A stretch of 21,204 bases of DNA from Pelargonium cotyledonis (Eukaryota > Streptophyta > Magnoliopsida > Geraniales > Geraniaceae), in assembly GCA_036897625.1 (NCBI GenBank), contig JAYMTA010001205.1, positions 1 through 21,204 of the forward strand. Reading direction: 5' to 3'. Under the pieces are notes generated by a model. The model did no database searches. It was not told the DNA's origin and saw only the letters and a list, made by a program, of their open reading frames with translations. Positions 1 through 14,820 of the stretch are shown here, piece by piece; the first letter of the stretch is position 1, and each line of letters begins with the position of its first letter. The position numbers were made by a program, and so were the translations under genes.

Positions 1-700
1 TAACAACTACATAACTTAAATTATACTCGTAACACTATACCGTGAAAGCATCATTAAGATCATGTTGCAAAAATGTTTATTTTATATCTACATGAATATT
101 AATATATATTTAATTTTATGCTTTTGGATCAAAAAATAAATAAATTTAACTTATTCAAAATTTATGATTTTTTTAAGACAATATGTGTAGCAAATATGTC
201 AATTATGTAATTTTTCATGTTATTCCAAACTTTAAATTTTCAATTTATTTATTTCAGACATAATATTTTAAAACTGCAGGCATTCTCAAATCTTTTTGTC
301 TTTCCTCAGATTTACCCTAAAACTGCAACTTTTCATGCCAATTAAATCTTTTTGTCTTTCCTCAGATTTCCACAACTGCAAGCATTCTCAGTGGAAGACT
401 TATTCGAGATTGGTTCAAGGTTCACTTCACGTAGCTTATCCACTTTGTTTGAATCTGGATAAATCAATAAAAACAGAGTACTTTCAATTTTCAATAAATA
501 TGACATTATTTTCAGTTTTAACACTTTTGTCCAAGTAATTGACAAAAAAAGGGGAAAACACTGATGTTACAAAAGCTTTTTTTTATGGTTCCTCAGATAG
601 TTCCCAAATCAAAGAATCTTCAACAGTATAGTTCCAAGATGAATATAAATTATAACGCATTGTACTTGAGAGCATATATAAATTGCTCATTTAATGAGAC
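1..700. other. AT-rich intergenic DNA
   Basis: No gene can be supported here. The stretch is very AT-rich, and the short open frames at 296-545 lie on both strands with low-complexity translations. The one structured item is a short tandem duplication at about 273-392, listed separately. The 3' untranslated region of the V-ATPase B gene, transcribed leftward, must end somewhere between about 540 and 820. No canonical AATAAA is visible on the minus strand there, so I cannot place the poly(A) site. Confidence 0.5.
273..392. repeat. 56-bp tandem duplication
   Basis: A 26-base block that reads AAATCTTTTTGTCTTTCCTC and continues into AGATTT occurs at 288-313 and again, identical, at 344-369, a spacing of 56. 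A flanking block, AACTGCAGGCATTCTCA, is found near 272-288 and with one change near 375-391. This is a small local duplication with no coding meaning that I can see. Confidence 0.7.
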
Positions 701-820
701 GCCCAATCCGGGCTAAAACGCTGAGGATAAAGAATGCTAGTTCACTGATGCTCAGTGATAATAAAAAAGCAGCACCAATAATGTGAAGAAGACGAACTAG
801 TTTCCCTTTGTTTTTCTAGA

Positions 821-6881
<6,061 letters not shown>

Positions 6882-6885
6882 CTTC

Positions 6886-7855
6886 AAATCCTAGCTGACA
6901 ACACGTCAGGCAAAATAAAATCTCAGAAATAGCATCACAAGACAATTCCATAGTAAATTAACTACAGAAGCATTAATCGATCCAAAAAAAAAACTATAGA
7001 AGCATTAAATTCACCCCATAACACTTCAAACAAGTCAATAATGAAATTATTCAGCGTCATGTAATAAGCATGATTCAGACTGAACGAATCTCATTAATCA
7101 GAATGAAACATAAACACACCAGAAACTCAGACTAAACGAATCTCATTAATCAGAATGAAACATAAACACACCAACAACGTTGCCTGACTAAACAGATTGT
7201 GATAACTAATCAATTTCTCAACTTACACTCAGAATCTATAGTCCATACAACGTCGTACAATTCAAATTCTTATGCTCACGGAATCGGTTGTTCAATGTCA
7301 GTGTCACACACTAATCACGAATCAACCAAACGAATCTCATAATTCATAAATCAAAACAAACAAAACACCACCACTACATCATTCCGTGATCCAAACAGCT
7401 AGATAAACCTCTCAATTACCACTCCAAATCCAGAGTCAGCATGAACAACAGACGAATTTTCCACTCATTTTCTTCTCCGCGGCTTTCGCGGATGCCAAAC
7501 AAAATTTGCAGCAATGAATCATAAAAACGAAGAACAAACATTGATATACAGATTTTGTCGATGCAAACACCAAAATGAATGTTACAATTCGACTATAAAA
7601 AATCAGCCAACATCGTGAAAATGGAAAACGTTTTTAGTTTGGACGACCTGAACGGAGGAGCACAGAATTGGAATCGAGCACAGAATATACTAATACGATG
7701 AGAAATTGATGTAGAAGACGATAAAGAATTAAATGGGTTTATGGAAGTGGAGAGATCTGATAGGTGACGTACCGAAAGCAGATGGAGATATTGCAAGCCT
7801 GTGACAGAGCTCTCTTCTCAGTAAATTATTCACGAGCAATGGACGATTTTTGGAG
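6886..7855 (-). other. VHA-B 5' leader exon and leader intron (predicted)
   Basis: On the minus strand a good splice donor, CGG|GTACGT, ends a probable non-coding exon at 7773. An acceptor just upstream of the start codon (TGTCAGCTAG, exon resuming at 6890 or 6894) would close a leader intron of about 880 nt. The non-coding exon would run from about 7855 to 7773. Plant V-ATPase B genes often carry a leader intron, which supports this reading. The intron is T-rich on the sense strand and holds a 52-bp tandem duplication. cDNA is needed to choose between the two acceptors and to fix the transcription start. Confidence 0.6.
7075..7173. repeat. 52-bp tandem duplication in the VHA-B leader intron
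   Basis: Copy 1 starts at 7075 and copy 2 at 7127. Both read TCAGACTGAACGAATCTCAT onward, with one difference (TGAACG against TAAACG) over the 47 bases shared. A degenerate partial third copy (CGAATCTCAT) follows near 7331. Confidence 0.85.
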
Positions 7856-7880
7856 GAACTTAAAAGATGGTGACTCCGGT

Positions 7881-7890
7881 TCGCTTTTAT
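7881..7890 (-). promoter_or_regulatory. Possible TATA-like element of VHA-B
   Basis: The minus strand reads ATAAAAGCGA here, about 30 bases upstream of the inferred leader exon start. It is not a perfect TATA box and was chosen by position only. Confidence 0.3.
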
Positions 7891-7899
7891 CCGGTTCTT

Positions 7900-8600
7900 A
7901 CTGTTAATCAATGACAACCAAGATTTATTTTGTTCCCCAAAATTTGGCCAGCAAATACAGATCCATACACTAAGTAATAGTAGTATTTAACTATTTATTA
8001 CACTACAAATTAGTTTTTTTTATTTTTTTTTTATTATTTTTTATATATACAGATAGGTGCCAAAATCTTATCTTACGACGGCCTAATGAACCTTTTCAAG
8101 ACATATATATACAAGTTTGAACAAAGAAATAGTATTCAGAAAAAAAAACTTTGCCTCTTAATCTTAGCCTAGAACTTTTGGCACCATATATGCTAATTTG
8201 TCGTTTTTATGTTACGTAAATCGTGTGGGGAAAATAGAAATAAGATGTGTTTAATATGTGTAGTAAAATATCAAACATTAACCCGACACATTTTATAATT
8301 GTGTGTGAGTTGTGATGTGTTATGGCAAAGAAACCAAAAATTTGTTGAGAGTAGAGTGAGGAGGAAAGTGCAGGGAAGGTTCTTGATGAGGAGATAGAGC
8401 CCGTGGCTACATAATGTTGATTTGGCATTATTTGCTTTTCAACAAAATCTATTAATTTATAGCAAAACACAAAGTATAGTATATGGTGCAGAATCTATGC
8501 CTTCATATCATAGGCCAATAACAATAACAAATTATGAGATTTTTACTTGGACGGATGGCTGGTTGATGCTACCATCTCTACTCCTCCAGTCGACAAGTCT
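7900..8600. other. Intergenic DNA upstream of VHA-B
   Basis: No gene, RNA or clear element is visible. The DNA is AT-rich, with poly-T and TATATA stretches around 8010-8050 and 8100-8110. The open frames at 8207-8470 (minus) and 8422-8688 (plus) have no recognisable family, and the second runs into the SINE. Confidence 0.4.
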
Positions 8601-8619
8601 AGTTTATTTTATTTTTTTA

Positions 8620-8822
8620 AATTATGAAATTCCGAAGCAGGCTCGAACTTTTGAGATGAGCATATTTAACTCATTTGATCATACTTAAACTAATCTTTAT
8701 TCGAGACTAAATCACAAAGTTAGGATTTCTCACCTCTTCCTTACAGATGAGAATCGAACTCAAAAGCTCTTTTCATTCATGCAACCCCAACGCACTAACT
8801 TTGCCACACCTGATGGGTTACT
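8620..8822 (-). mobile_element. tRNA-derived SINE
   Basis: Read on the minus strand, the head begins near AACCCATCAGGTGTGGC. An RNA polymerase III A box, TGGCAAAGTTAGTGCG, starts at 8806, and a B box, GAGTTCGATTCTC (8761-8749), starts 45 bases further on, which is the tRNA spacing. The body runs to an A/T-rich tail at about 8600-8620. The short string ATTTTTTTA at 8611-8619 and 8823-8831 could be the target-site duplication, but it is low-complexity. The element is about 200 bp, a normal size for plant SINEs. I cannot name the family. Confidence 0.75.
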
Positions 8823-8913
8823 ATTTTTTTATTATTATAAATAAAAGAGAGTAAAAAGAGGCTTTTTGCAACTTCGTATTTACAATGTATAAATACATGA
8901 GTAAAATGTGTAT

Positions 8914-9103
8914 CAGTTGACTTATATAACTTTATATCAGGTATAACTTTACCAAGTCAATGAGGCGATAACACCTCATTAAATTTTATTTATACCCACC
9001 TAAGTGAATTTGTGGGAGCGGAGTGACCCGTCCAGATTCATAATTTTAAATAATGTGTCATTACTATATTAATGTAACTGATATAAAATTATATCAGTCA
9101 ACT
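8914..9103. repeat. Inverted repeat, hairpin-forming, possible MITE relic
   Basis: The left arm 8914-8942 (CAGTTGACTTATATAACTTT and on) is the near-exact reverse complement of the right arm 9076-9103 (AACTGATATAAAATTATATC and on). A 133-base spacer separates the arms and contains a small TGAGG...CCTCA hairpin at 8961-8979. The right arm is itself close to palindromic. No target-site duplication was identified, so assignment to a transposon class is open. Confidence 0.6.
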
Positions 9104-9730
9104 AATGTTCGTCTATTTTCACTTTAGTGGTCATTGGACAACGAGTTGGAGTGAATGTGCCCTCAAAATCCAAACAAAAACATTTCCTCATGGGCCACGA
9201 CAGAGCCTGGATACGCATATCAACCTTTGAATTGCACATTCGACGCATTTGGGCTTAGGCACCATGACTAAGTAGAATATGTGGACAATATGATAGCAAT
9301 ATCCTAACAAAAATAAAATTAGTGTCCAGTAAAATATCAAATCTCCACGGTGCACCTTATCAATTGTCCTATTAACCAATAAATTTTCATTTATCATCAA
9401 CAAGCTGTACTTGTTATATAGTAGAATGATGTGAAGTACTTGAACTTTTCAAAAAGAATGATGGAGATGAGACTGACTTGCACTCATACTTGTTTAATGA
9501 TTGTTGGGGAATTTCGGGCTCGCTCTTTTGTCACTATCTTAATATAAAATCTTATCATCTATCAACTTTGTTATCTTTTCTTCTGGATAAGAAGAACAAG
9601 CGTGAACCAATTCCTATGTCGAGTTGTTTAAGAAATCCCCTCAACATATAGATGAATCATTTCTGAACAAGATAGCATAGACAAATGTGGTAAAACCTGT
9701 AATTATTACAATTACTTTATAATAATTTTT
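9104..9730. other. Intergenic DNA, nothing recognised
   Basis: There is no recognisable gene. A 73-codon plus-strand frame (9430-9648) is open but has no family resemblance that I can name and no upstream ATG in frame. It is slightly richer in G and C than its surroundings and could be a relic, which I cannot show. Confidence 0.35.
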
Positions 9731-11624
9731 ATATATAGGTAATTCCACCGTCGTTTTCACTCGCCTCCGCTCCAGTTTTCTTGCTTCGGTTCTTCCTATC
9801 GTCCCCGGTTTTCATATCCGGCTCCCTAGCCTCCGGTCTGCCTCTCTTCTCCGGCTCCGTCCATCCAAAAGATGAGCACCACTAATAGCTAGCAAAGAAC
9901 ATGCCGCAGTCACGATCACAGCGTGCCGCCGCTCCGAGCAGCCGGGGTAATGGTACCAGGACAGCAACTCTATTTTTCGGAAATCTCCCTCGCGACATGA
10001 ATTCGGGATGGCTTCGAATGTTGATTGTCATGCGGTTGTGCTGGATTGCACTGTTCCTAGAAAGTCGAACGATGCCGGGAAAGCTTTCGGGTTTGTACTC
10101 CTCTCTCACACCCAAGATGCAACTAGGATTCGCCACTTGCTTCACGGTACATCCCATTTAGGTCACCGCCTCGTGGTCGACTAGGCAAAAGGTTCCTATC
10201 AGGCTAAACCCAGAAGAACAACTCAATCATTTAATCGGACTTCGGCACAACCTTAAGAGGTGCATCTGATTTCGTCACATCAGCCTCTATCTCGTCACCC
10301 TGCTCAAGTTTCATCGGGATCATCATCGAATGCTTTAAGCCCCAAACATTGCAAAGGGTTCAAAACACGATCAGTCATTGACAAGCTCAAATGGAGTGTT
10401 TTAGCCATCTCTAGGTCGCCGATCTTGACAAGCTCTCTCCATGAGGCTTTGCAGTCCCACGGTGTTGTCGATGTTTCCATGCATCCACTAGGTTGTCGTG
10501 TTTTTGCGTTATCTTTTTCTAATGAAAAGTCCATGACAGCCATAAAGGAAACTGGGTGGTCTTGGCTCTCACAATGGTTCGTCTATTTCCACGATTGGAC
10601 CCGATCGGCTTAAGCGTAAGGGTGGACGTTTTGCTTGGTTATTATCTATTTGCGACATTCCGTATCATGCTTGGCACGTGGACACTTTAAAGGAGGTTGC
10701 CAAACAATTCAGAGATTTTTTGTTTGCCCATCCAAGCTCCTTGACAGGTTGTGATCTAGACCAAGCTCATGTTCTAATTCATTGTCCCAACTTCAATCCT
10801 ATATCCGAGCAATTGCGTTTGACTTTGGGGCGTTCCTCATTCTCCATCGCCGTATCAGACTTTTCAGGCATGGACTGACCACTATTTGTTGACACGTATG
10901 ATGAGCAGTCTCCCCCATCGTCACCGCACTCCCTTTCAGGCAATACTCACGGGAACTCAGTTGCTAATGATAGTGCCATGGAGAAAGAGTCTTCTATTTT
11001 AATGAGGCTGGGTTCACTAGGTCTCTGAGTGCTTCTGGATTGGGTTTCAATGAGGGCTCCAACACTCATTCCTCCACGCCCGTTAACTGCACATCAAAGC
11101 ATCTTTCTCCTTCTCTCTCTGCCTTGTCTCACTCACCATCTTCGAACTTGAAGTTTGTAACTTTGCCTCGACGAAACCACAGGCCTCCTCCGGCAGCTAT
11201 TGTTCGGAGTGAAAATATTTCCTCCCTAACAGATTCAGGCGAAGCAGTTTGGAATATATGCAAAAGTGTTGGGGGTCTAGTCATTGGTTCTGAATCAGCG
11301 ATTATTGAGCGTCTTCGGGTCACTGAGGTAGACCCAAACGGTTAATCTTCAACTCTGTGCCAGCGTTTCTTATGATCTTTCGAAAGCGCTTGGCGCATCT
11401 TAGGGGGATTCATTTCGTACTCCTCAGATTTTTTGTGTTTTCAGTTTTGAGCTCTGGCTTGTTCGTTTCATTTATTGTTCGTCTTTGCTACTTGGTGGTT
11501 GATCTTTTCCTCATGCTTGAGGGAGTTTCAGTGCACTTTCTCTGTACTTTTATTTGAACCTTCGGGTAGTTAAATAAAAGATACCGCTTGCTGATAAATA
11601 AAAAATATATATATATAGGTAATT
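9731..11624 (+). mobile_element. ORF1-only LINE retrotransposon (degenerate)
   Basis: The 1.87-kb insert 9745-11610 is flanked by an exact 14-bp target-site duplication, ATATATAGGTAATT (9731-9744 and 11611-11624). It starts with a C-rich leader (CCACCGTCGTTTTCACTCGC) and ends in a 3' UTR with the tail AGATACCGCTTGCTGATAAA plus an A-rich stretch, as in plant L1-type LINEs. Between these lie only ORF1-type coding remnants. After the ORF1 stop at about 11345 just 265 bases remain, so the endonuclease/reverse transcriptase ORF2 is missing. Either ORF2 was deleted before retrotransposition or this is a non-autonomous half-LINE moved in trans. The exact duplication shows that the truncated form itself inserted as a unit. 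Confidence 0.8.
9901..11345 (+). pseudogene. LINE ORF1 (RRM plus DUF4283-like), frameshifted
   Basis: The frame opens at ATG 9901 and reads an RRM start, TLFFGNLPRDMNSGW. Near 10000-10017 the homology moves to another frame (ASNVDCHAVVLDCTVPRKS, then KAFGFVLLSH, the RNP-1-like core), which meets a TAG near 10183 and a TAA near 10252. From 10260 a third segment gives a DUF4283-like region (KWSVLAISRSPILTSSLHEA to SWLSQWF). The next segment, GRFAWLLSICDIPYHAWHVD (10640-10880), matches the second half of plant LINE ORF1, which has a typical P.HAW motif. The frame from 11040 to 11345 is an ORF1 C-terminal tail, with AVWNICKSVGGLVIG near its end. In the family such proteins bind LINE RNA. Several frameshifts and stops make it inactive as protein. 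Confidence 0.72.
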
Positions 11625-11754
11625 TTGCAAGTAATATTTTCCGGGGTTATATCCGACCCAAAAATTTCACGTTATAACCAACTCGAACTAGACTTGATTT
11701 CTTTCGGATTGATAAATGCATACCCAAACTAGCTAAAATTGGGTTGAGTTTCAG

Positions 11755-12008
11755 GTACTTGATGAGTATACACTAAGGGTGTTGCAGTTAGTTAATCCAG
11801 CTGTGTGAGTGGGAGGAGGTCTCAGGATCAATTCTCACTCAACACATTATTGGTGGTGGTGGTGGTGTAAGAGATCACTTTGGTGCGGTAAGGTGCCAAA
11901 AACTTTAGGCTAGGGTTAAGAGAAATAGTCTCTTTCTTGAACACTATTGGTTACTTGTATATATATATTTTTAAGTCGTCGCTTATAAAAAAAAAGTATC
12001 TGATGAGT
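11755..12008 (+). mobile_element. SINE with imperfect target-site duplication
   Basis: The element 11768-11995 (228 bp) has a degenerate A box, TTGCAGTTAGTTAA (from 11782), and a B box, AGGATCAATTCTC (11824-11836), about 43 bases apart. A GGT repeat follows (near 11850-11868), and the 3' end reads AAGTCGTCGCTTAT before nine A residues. The flanks GTACTTGATGAGT (11755-11767) and GTATCTGATGAGT (11996-12008) match at 11 of 13 bases and are taken as the target-site duplication. The decayed boxes and duplication suggest an old insertion. Confidence 0.7.
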
Positions 12009-12078
12009 CGGGTCCATTTTGCCGCTGCACGGTAACCACAATAAAGGGGTTTAAAATTAGGATTACGTTCACCACTAA

Positions 12079-12285
12079 TTTTTTTTTTATAAGCAGCAAT
12101 ACAACTGGTCCGTAAATGTTTGTGTTTCTCACCCCGTAGTGGCGAGCATCACCCTGTTAGTTATTAGTTCATCTTTTAAATTCATATATCTCACTTCATA
12201 CCGTGAACAAAAAGACTCAAACCTAATATCTTAAAGAGAATTCAAAATGCATAAGCCGATTATATTCAATTGGCCTGTAAAGCAT
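12079..12285 (-). mobile_element. Probable SINE fragment
   Basis: Read on the minus strand, the tail is TTGCTGCTTAT followed by about ten A residues (12079-12088), very like the tail of the SINE 80 bases to the left. A B box-like GGTTTGAGTC lies at 12223-12214. The A box is poorly conserved (around 12270) and no target-site duplication was found, so the head boundary is approximate. Confidence 0.45.
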
Positions 12286-12289
12286 GTTC

Positions 12290-13530
12290 CAGCAAAAGTT
12301 GAATGGGCTGGGTCTGGTGGGCTAAAACTCCAATACCGTTAGTGAAACCAATCATGTAGTGGGTCTTTTGTCTTTACACTCTTCTATGGTTTGTTTGGTC
12401 AGATGTCTCTATTCAGTTTCCGTGAAAACAACCAAATTGAATATCCAAGTAAATGCAAAACCAATGCCCAACTAATTTTACTTTTCAAGGAATTAAACAT
12501 TCTTATTCATATGTGTCCCGCACCACCATCCGATCAACTACTACATTATTAGTAGCAGTAAATTTATTATATTTACTGTTGCCATATCACTAATGCAACC
12601 ATTTCATAAACACTAGCAAAAACCCAACACCATCATTAGCATTAATTAATTAAAGACTAATCTCACTTTAGCATTAATTAAATCAACCTGCCAATCACAC
12701 AGTTCACATAACATTCTGATTCGGACGACATATGCAAAGAAACAAATGAGTAAAATAAAAACGACAGAGAAATGGAATGCGATTTGTCAAGATAGTGGAG
12801 GAGAAAGCTGTCAGCATTCACCAACTACGTCGCTTGATGGGCGCGGCAATTTCACTTTTTCTCAGGTGGAGTTGAGAGTGGAGACCTATAATAGTATGAG
12901 ATAAGCACTAAGATAGGGCTGTTAATGATTTTATTTTAAGAAAAAATTAATTTGTTAATGTAATATATTTACTTTTTTATTGTTTTGATCATGTGTTAAG
13001 GATAAGTGAAATTGTTATCATTCAGATTTAAATGTGTTTTGCGTCGGACTAAGTTTTTAGTCACAAAAAGTATTGAATCGGAGGATTTGTCTAACTCAAA
13101 AATTGGTTGGATCGGATATCTGCATTAAGGGAGGGAGTATTTGTTATGTGCTTAGTGCATATAAGTCCCATCAAGTCATGATTATCATTTTTAAAAAAGA
13201 ATAGTACTTATGGTGTTCGACATGCTTCTGCTCGAAAATATAATCAAAAATTTGTCGAACACATATCCAAAATGTGATGGACTCTTCCGTATATCGGATA
13301 CATAAATGGAGCCCGAATAGATTGAGAAGACGATAGTATCCATGGATACTCCTATGTCCCTCACTCTGCAGTCTACTGGTGTTCTGTTCATTCACTTACA
13401 AATTTCCCTGCGCGCCCTCCATAAATACTTCCCTTCTAATTAAACAAAAATATGTAACCAAACAAATTGTACAAAGAACTAACAAATAAAAAAATATATA
13501 CCACAGCAAGATTTTTAAAAAAAAATTGAT
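12290..13530. other. Intergenic DNA with small palindromes
   Basis: No gene is supported. Structured items are a hairpin CAGTAAAT...ATTTACTG (12556-12563 and 12571-12578), a perfect 10-bp inverted repeat GTGTTCGACA...TGTCGAACAC (13213-13222 and 13253-13262) and a perfect 16-bp palindrome AGTATCCATGGATACT (13335-13350). The open frames at 13171-13395 on the minus strand have no recognisable family. The last 100 bases hold the unmapped 3' UTR of the RING gene. Confidence 0.45.
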
Positions 13531-13533
13531 TAA

Positions 13534-13938
13534 CTAGCAAGCGTTTTCCTGATCCGACGAAGAAACGAAGAGGCTGGGCTCCAGTTTGGCTCTGCACAAC
13601 GGACAAACAGAGTTCTTGGAGAGCCACGCATCGGCGCACTCCAAGTGAAAGCCATGGTTGCAACCAGGAACCATCCTAGCCTCTTGCTCGTCCTCAATCT
13701 CGTCCAAGCAAACCGCACAGTCCGTGCCCAGATGCAGCTCTTTCCCAGCGATCCTCGGCAACTTCTCCAGCTCCGCCTTCGACAGCCCCTTCACCGACTC
13801 CTCCTTCTCAGGAGCCGGAGCTGCACCGCCTCTTCCGCCGGCGACGGCGGCGTACCACAAGAGACAAACATAAACAACAAAAACGGCGCTCATGCCGGCG
13901 CAGGGCAGGAACAAAGCTAAGAATATGGAAAGTAGCAT
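13534..13938 (-). CDS. RING-H2 E3 ubiquitin ligase, ATL23-like
   Basis: This is an intronless gene of 134 aa. An N-terminal hydrophobic segment (about residues 1-30, LLSIFLALFLPC to VVYVCLLWYAAVA) should anchor it in a membrane. A GLS motif (51-53, GLSKAELEKLP) corresponds to the ATL-family GLD motif. The RING-H2 domain has C74, C77, C93, H95, H98, C101, C112 and C115, with the E2-contacting Trp105 (ADAWLS) present. As I recall it, the overall pattern (LALFLPC.GM near the start, VPGCNHGFH, LC ARL-type tail) fits Arabidopsis ATL23. ATL proteins pass ubiquitin from an E2 to substrates, often in defence or hormone signalling; the substrate here is unknown. The start at 13938 is chosen because it is the first ATG in frame and matches the ATL23 N-terminus; the open frame further upstream (to 13971) begins with TTG. 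The stop is TAG at 13536-13534. Confidence 0.92.
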   Translation of the reverse strand: MLLSIFLALFLPCAGMSAVFVVYVCLLWYAAVAGGRGGAAPAPEKEESVKGLSKAELEKLPRIAGKELHLGTDCAVCLDEIEDEQEARMVPGCNHGFHLECADAWLSKNSVCPLCRAKLEPSLFVSSSDQENAC

Positions 13939-14022
13939 ATTATGTGATAAATCAAGAATGCGCAGCAACAACAGAGAGAGCGTAAAAAGAAGGTGTTTCT
14001 TATGTAATTGTTATTATTATTA

Positions 14023-14031
14023 TTTTATATA
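14023..14031 (-). promoter_or_regulatory. TATA box of the RING-H2 gene
   Basis: The minus strand reads TATATAAAA at 14031-14023, about 85 bases upstream of the ATG. This puts the transcription start near 13995 and gives a 5' UTR of about 60 nt containing a CT-rich stretch. A TGACGT core (within GTGACGTC, 14061-14068), the kind bound by plant bZIP factors, lies just upstream. Confidence 0.6.
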
Positions 14032-14124
14032 AAGAAAAATTGACGGAATTGTGTGTTGTGGTGACGTCTACGGGAGTGAAGTTTGTGAGGGTGGTGAGTG
14101 GTAACGGACAAATGGGGAAGGAAA

Positions 14125-14150
14125 CATGTGATGTGATGTGATGTGATGTG
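14125..14150. repeat. (GTGAT)n pentanucleotide repeat
   Basis: About four to five GTGAT units (CATGTGATGTGATGTGATGT and on) lie some 190 bases upstream of the RING-H2 start codon, in its promoter region. The array is short. Confidence 0.85.
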
Positions 14151-14159
14151 GAGGTAGAT

Positions 14160-14820
14160 TTTTGGGTTGTCCTGTTGTTATTGTGATTAATATCTGCACC
14201 TGTATCTCAATTCTCATGATTGATTGTTTTCTTTTTTCTTTTCTTTGCAAAATAACAGTGTGTCATTTATACAAGAATTCCATTTTAATTGTTTTGTCAC
14301 GGGAAGTATTCACACATATATTTTATTTATATGTATTTTTCATGTATATGATATAACTAATAAAAGTATTTAGTGTAAAAAATATATATTTTTCAATGTT
14401 AAAATGTATTTATTTACACTTATCAATTTAAGTGAAAAAAATTTATATTTACGATTTCTAGTTTATACACGCTTATGAGTTATACACTAACAAGTTACAA
14501 CAATTTATTATAATACGTAAATTCTTACGAAAACAATTTTAATGATTTTTTTTTTAAGATCTATAATAAAATAGGTACAAAATATTAACATTTGTAATAA
14601 ATTCATTGAAATATTGAAACTTATCTATTTTCTACGCTAAACATTTTATTTTGTAATATCAAATACATGTAAAGAACTATACATGAAAAAATATTTTTCC
14701 TTTTGTCAATTGTTTCTCTTGTTTGTTTTCAATTGTGTGTCTTTTTATATTTTCTTAACATTAATAATAAATTATTTAGTAAATTTAACAATACACATTT
14801 TGATTAATATAATATGAAAT
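14160..14820. other. AT-rich intergenic DNA
   Basis: The stretch is extremely AT-rich with many short homopolymers. No gene, RNA or bounded element is visible. Confidence 0.4.

Noticed and set aside
296..545. Short open frames on both strands
   Set aside because: Overlapping frames in AT-rich repeat DNA with no domain, signal peptide or homology that I recognise.
7729..7917. Minus-strand frame over the VHA-B leader
   Set aside because: It spans the predicted leader exon and donor site and its translation has no domain.
9430..9648. 73-codon open frame as a gene fragment
   Set aside because: No ATG start and no recognisable family; the length is possible by chance.
13125..13139. GGGAGGGAGTA as the end of another Stowaway MITE
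   Set aside because: It resembles the terminal repeat, but no matching opposite end is visible upstream or downstream.
13534..13971. Longer version of the RING-H2 protein starting at 13971
   Set aside because: The codon at 13971 is TTG, not ATG. The first ATG (13938) matches the start of the ATL23-type N-terminus.
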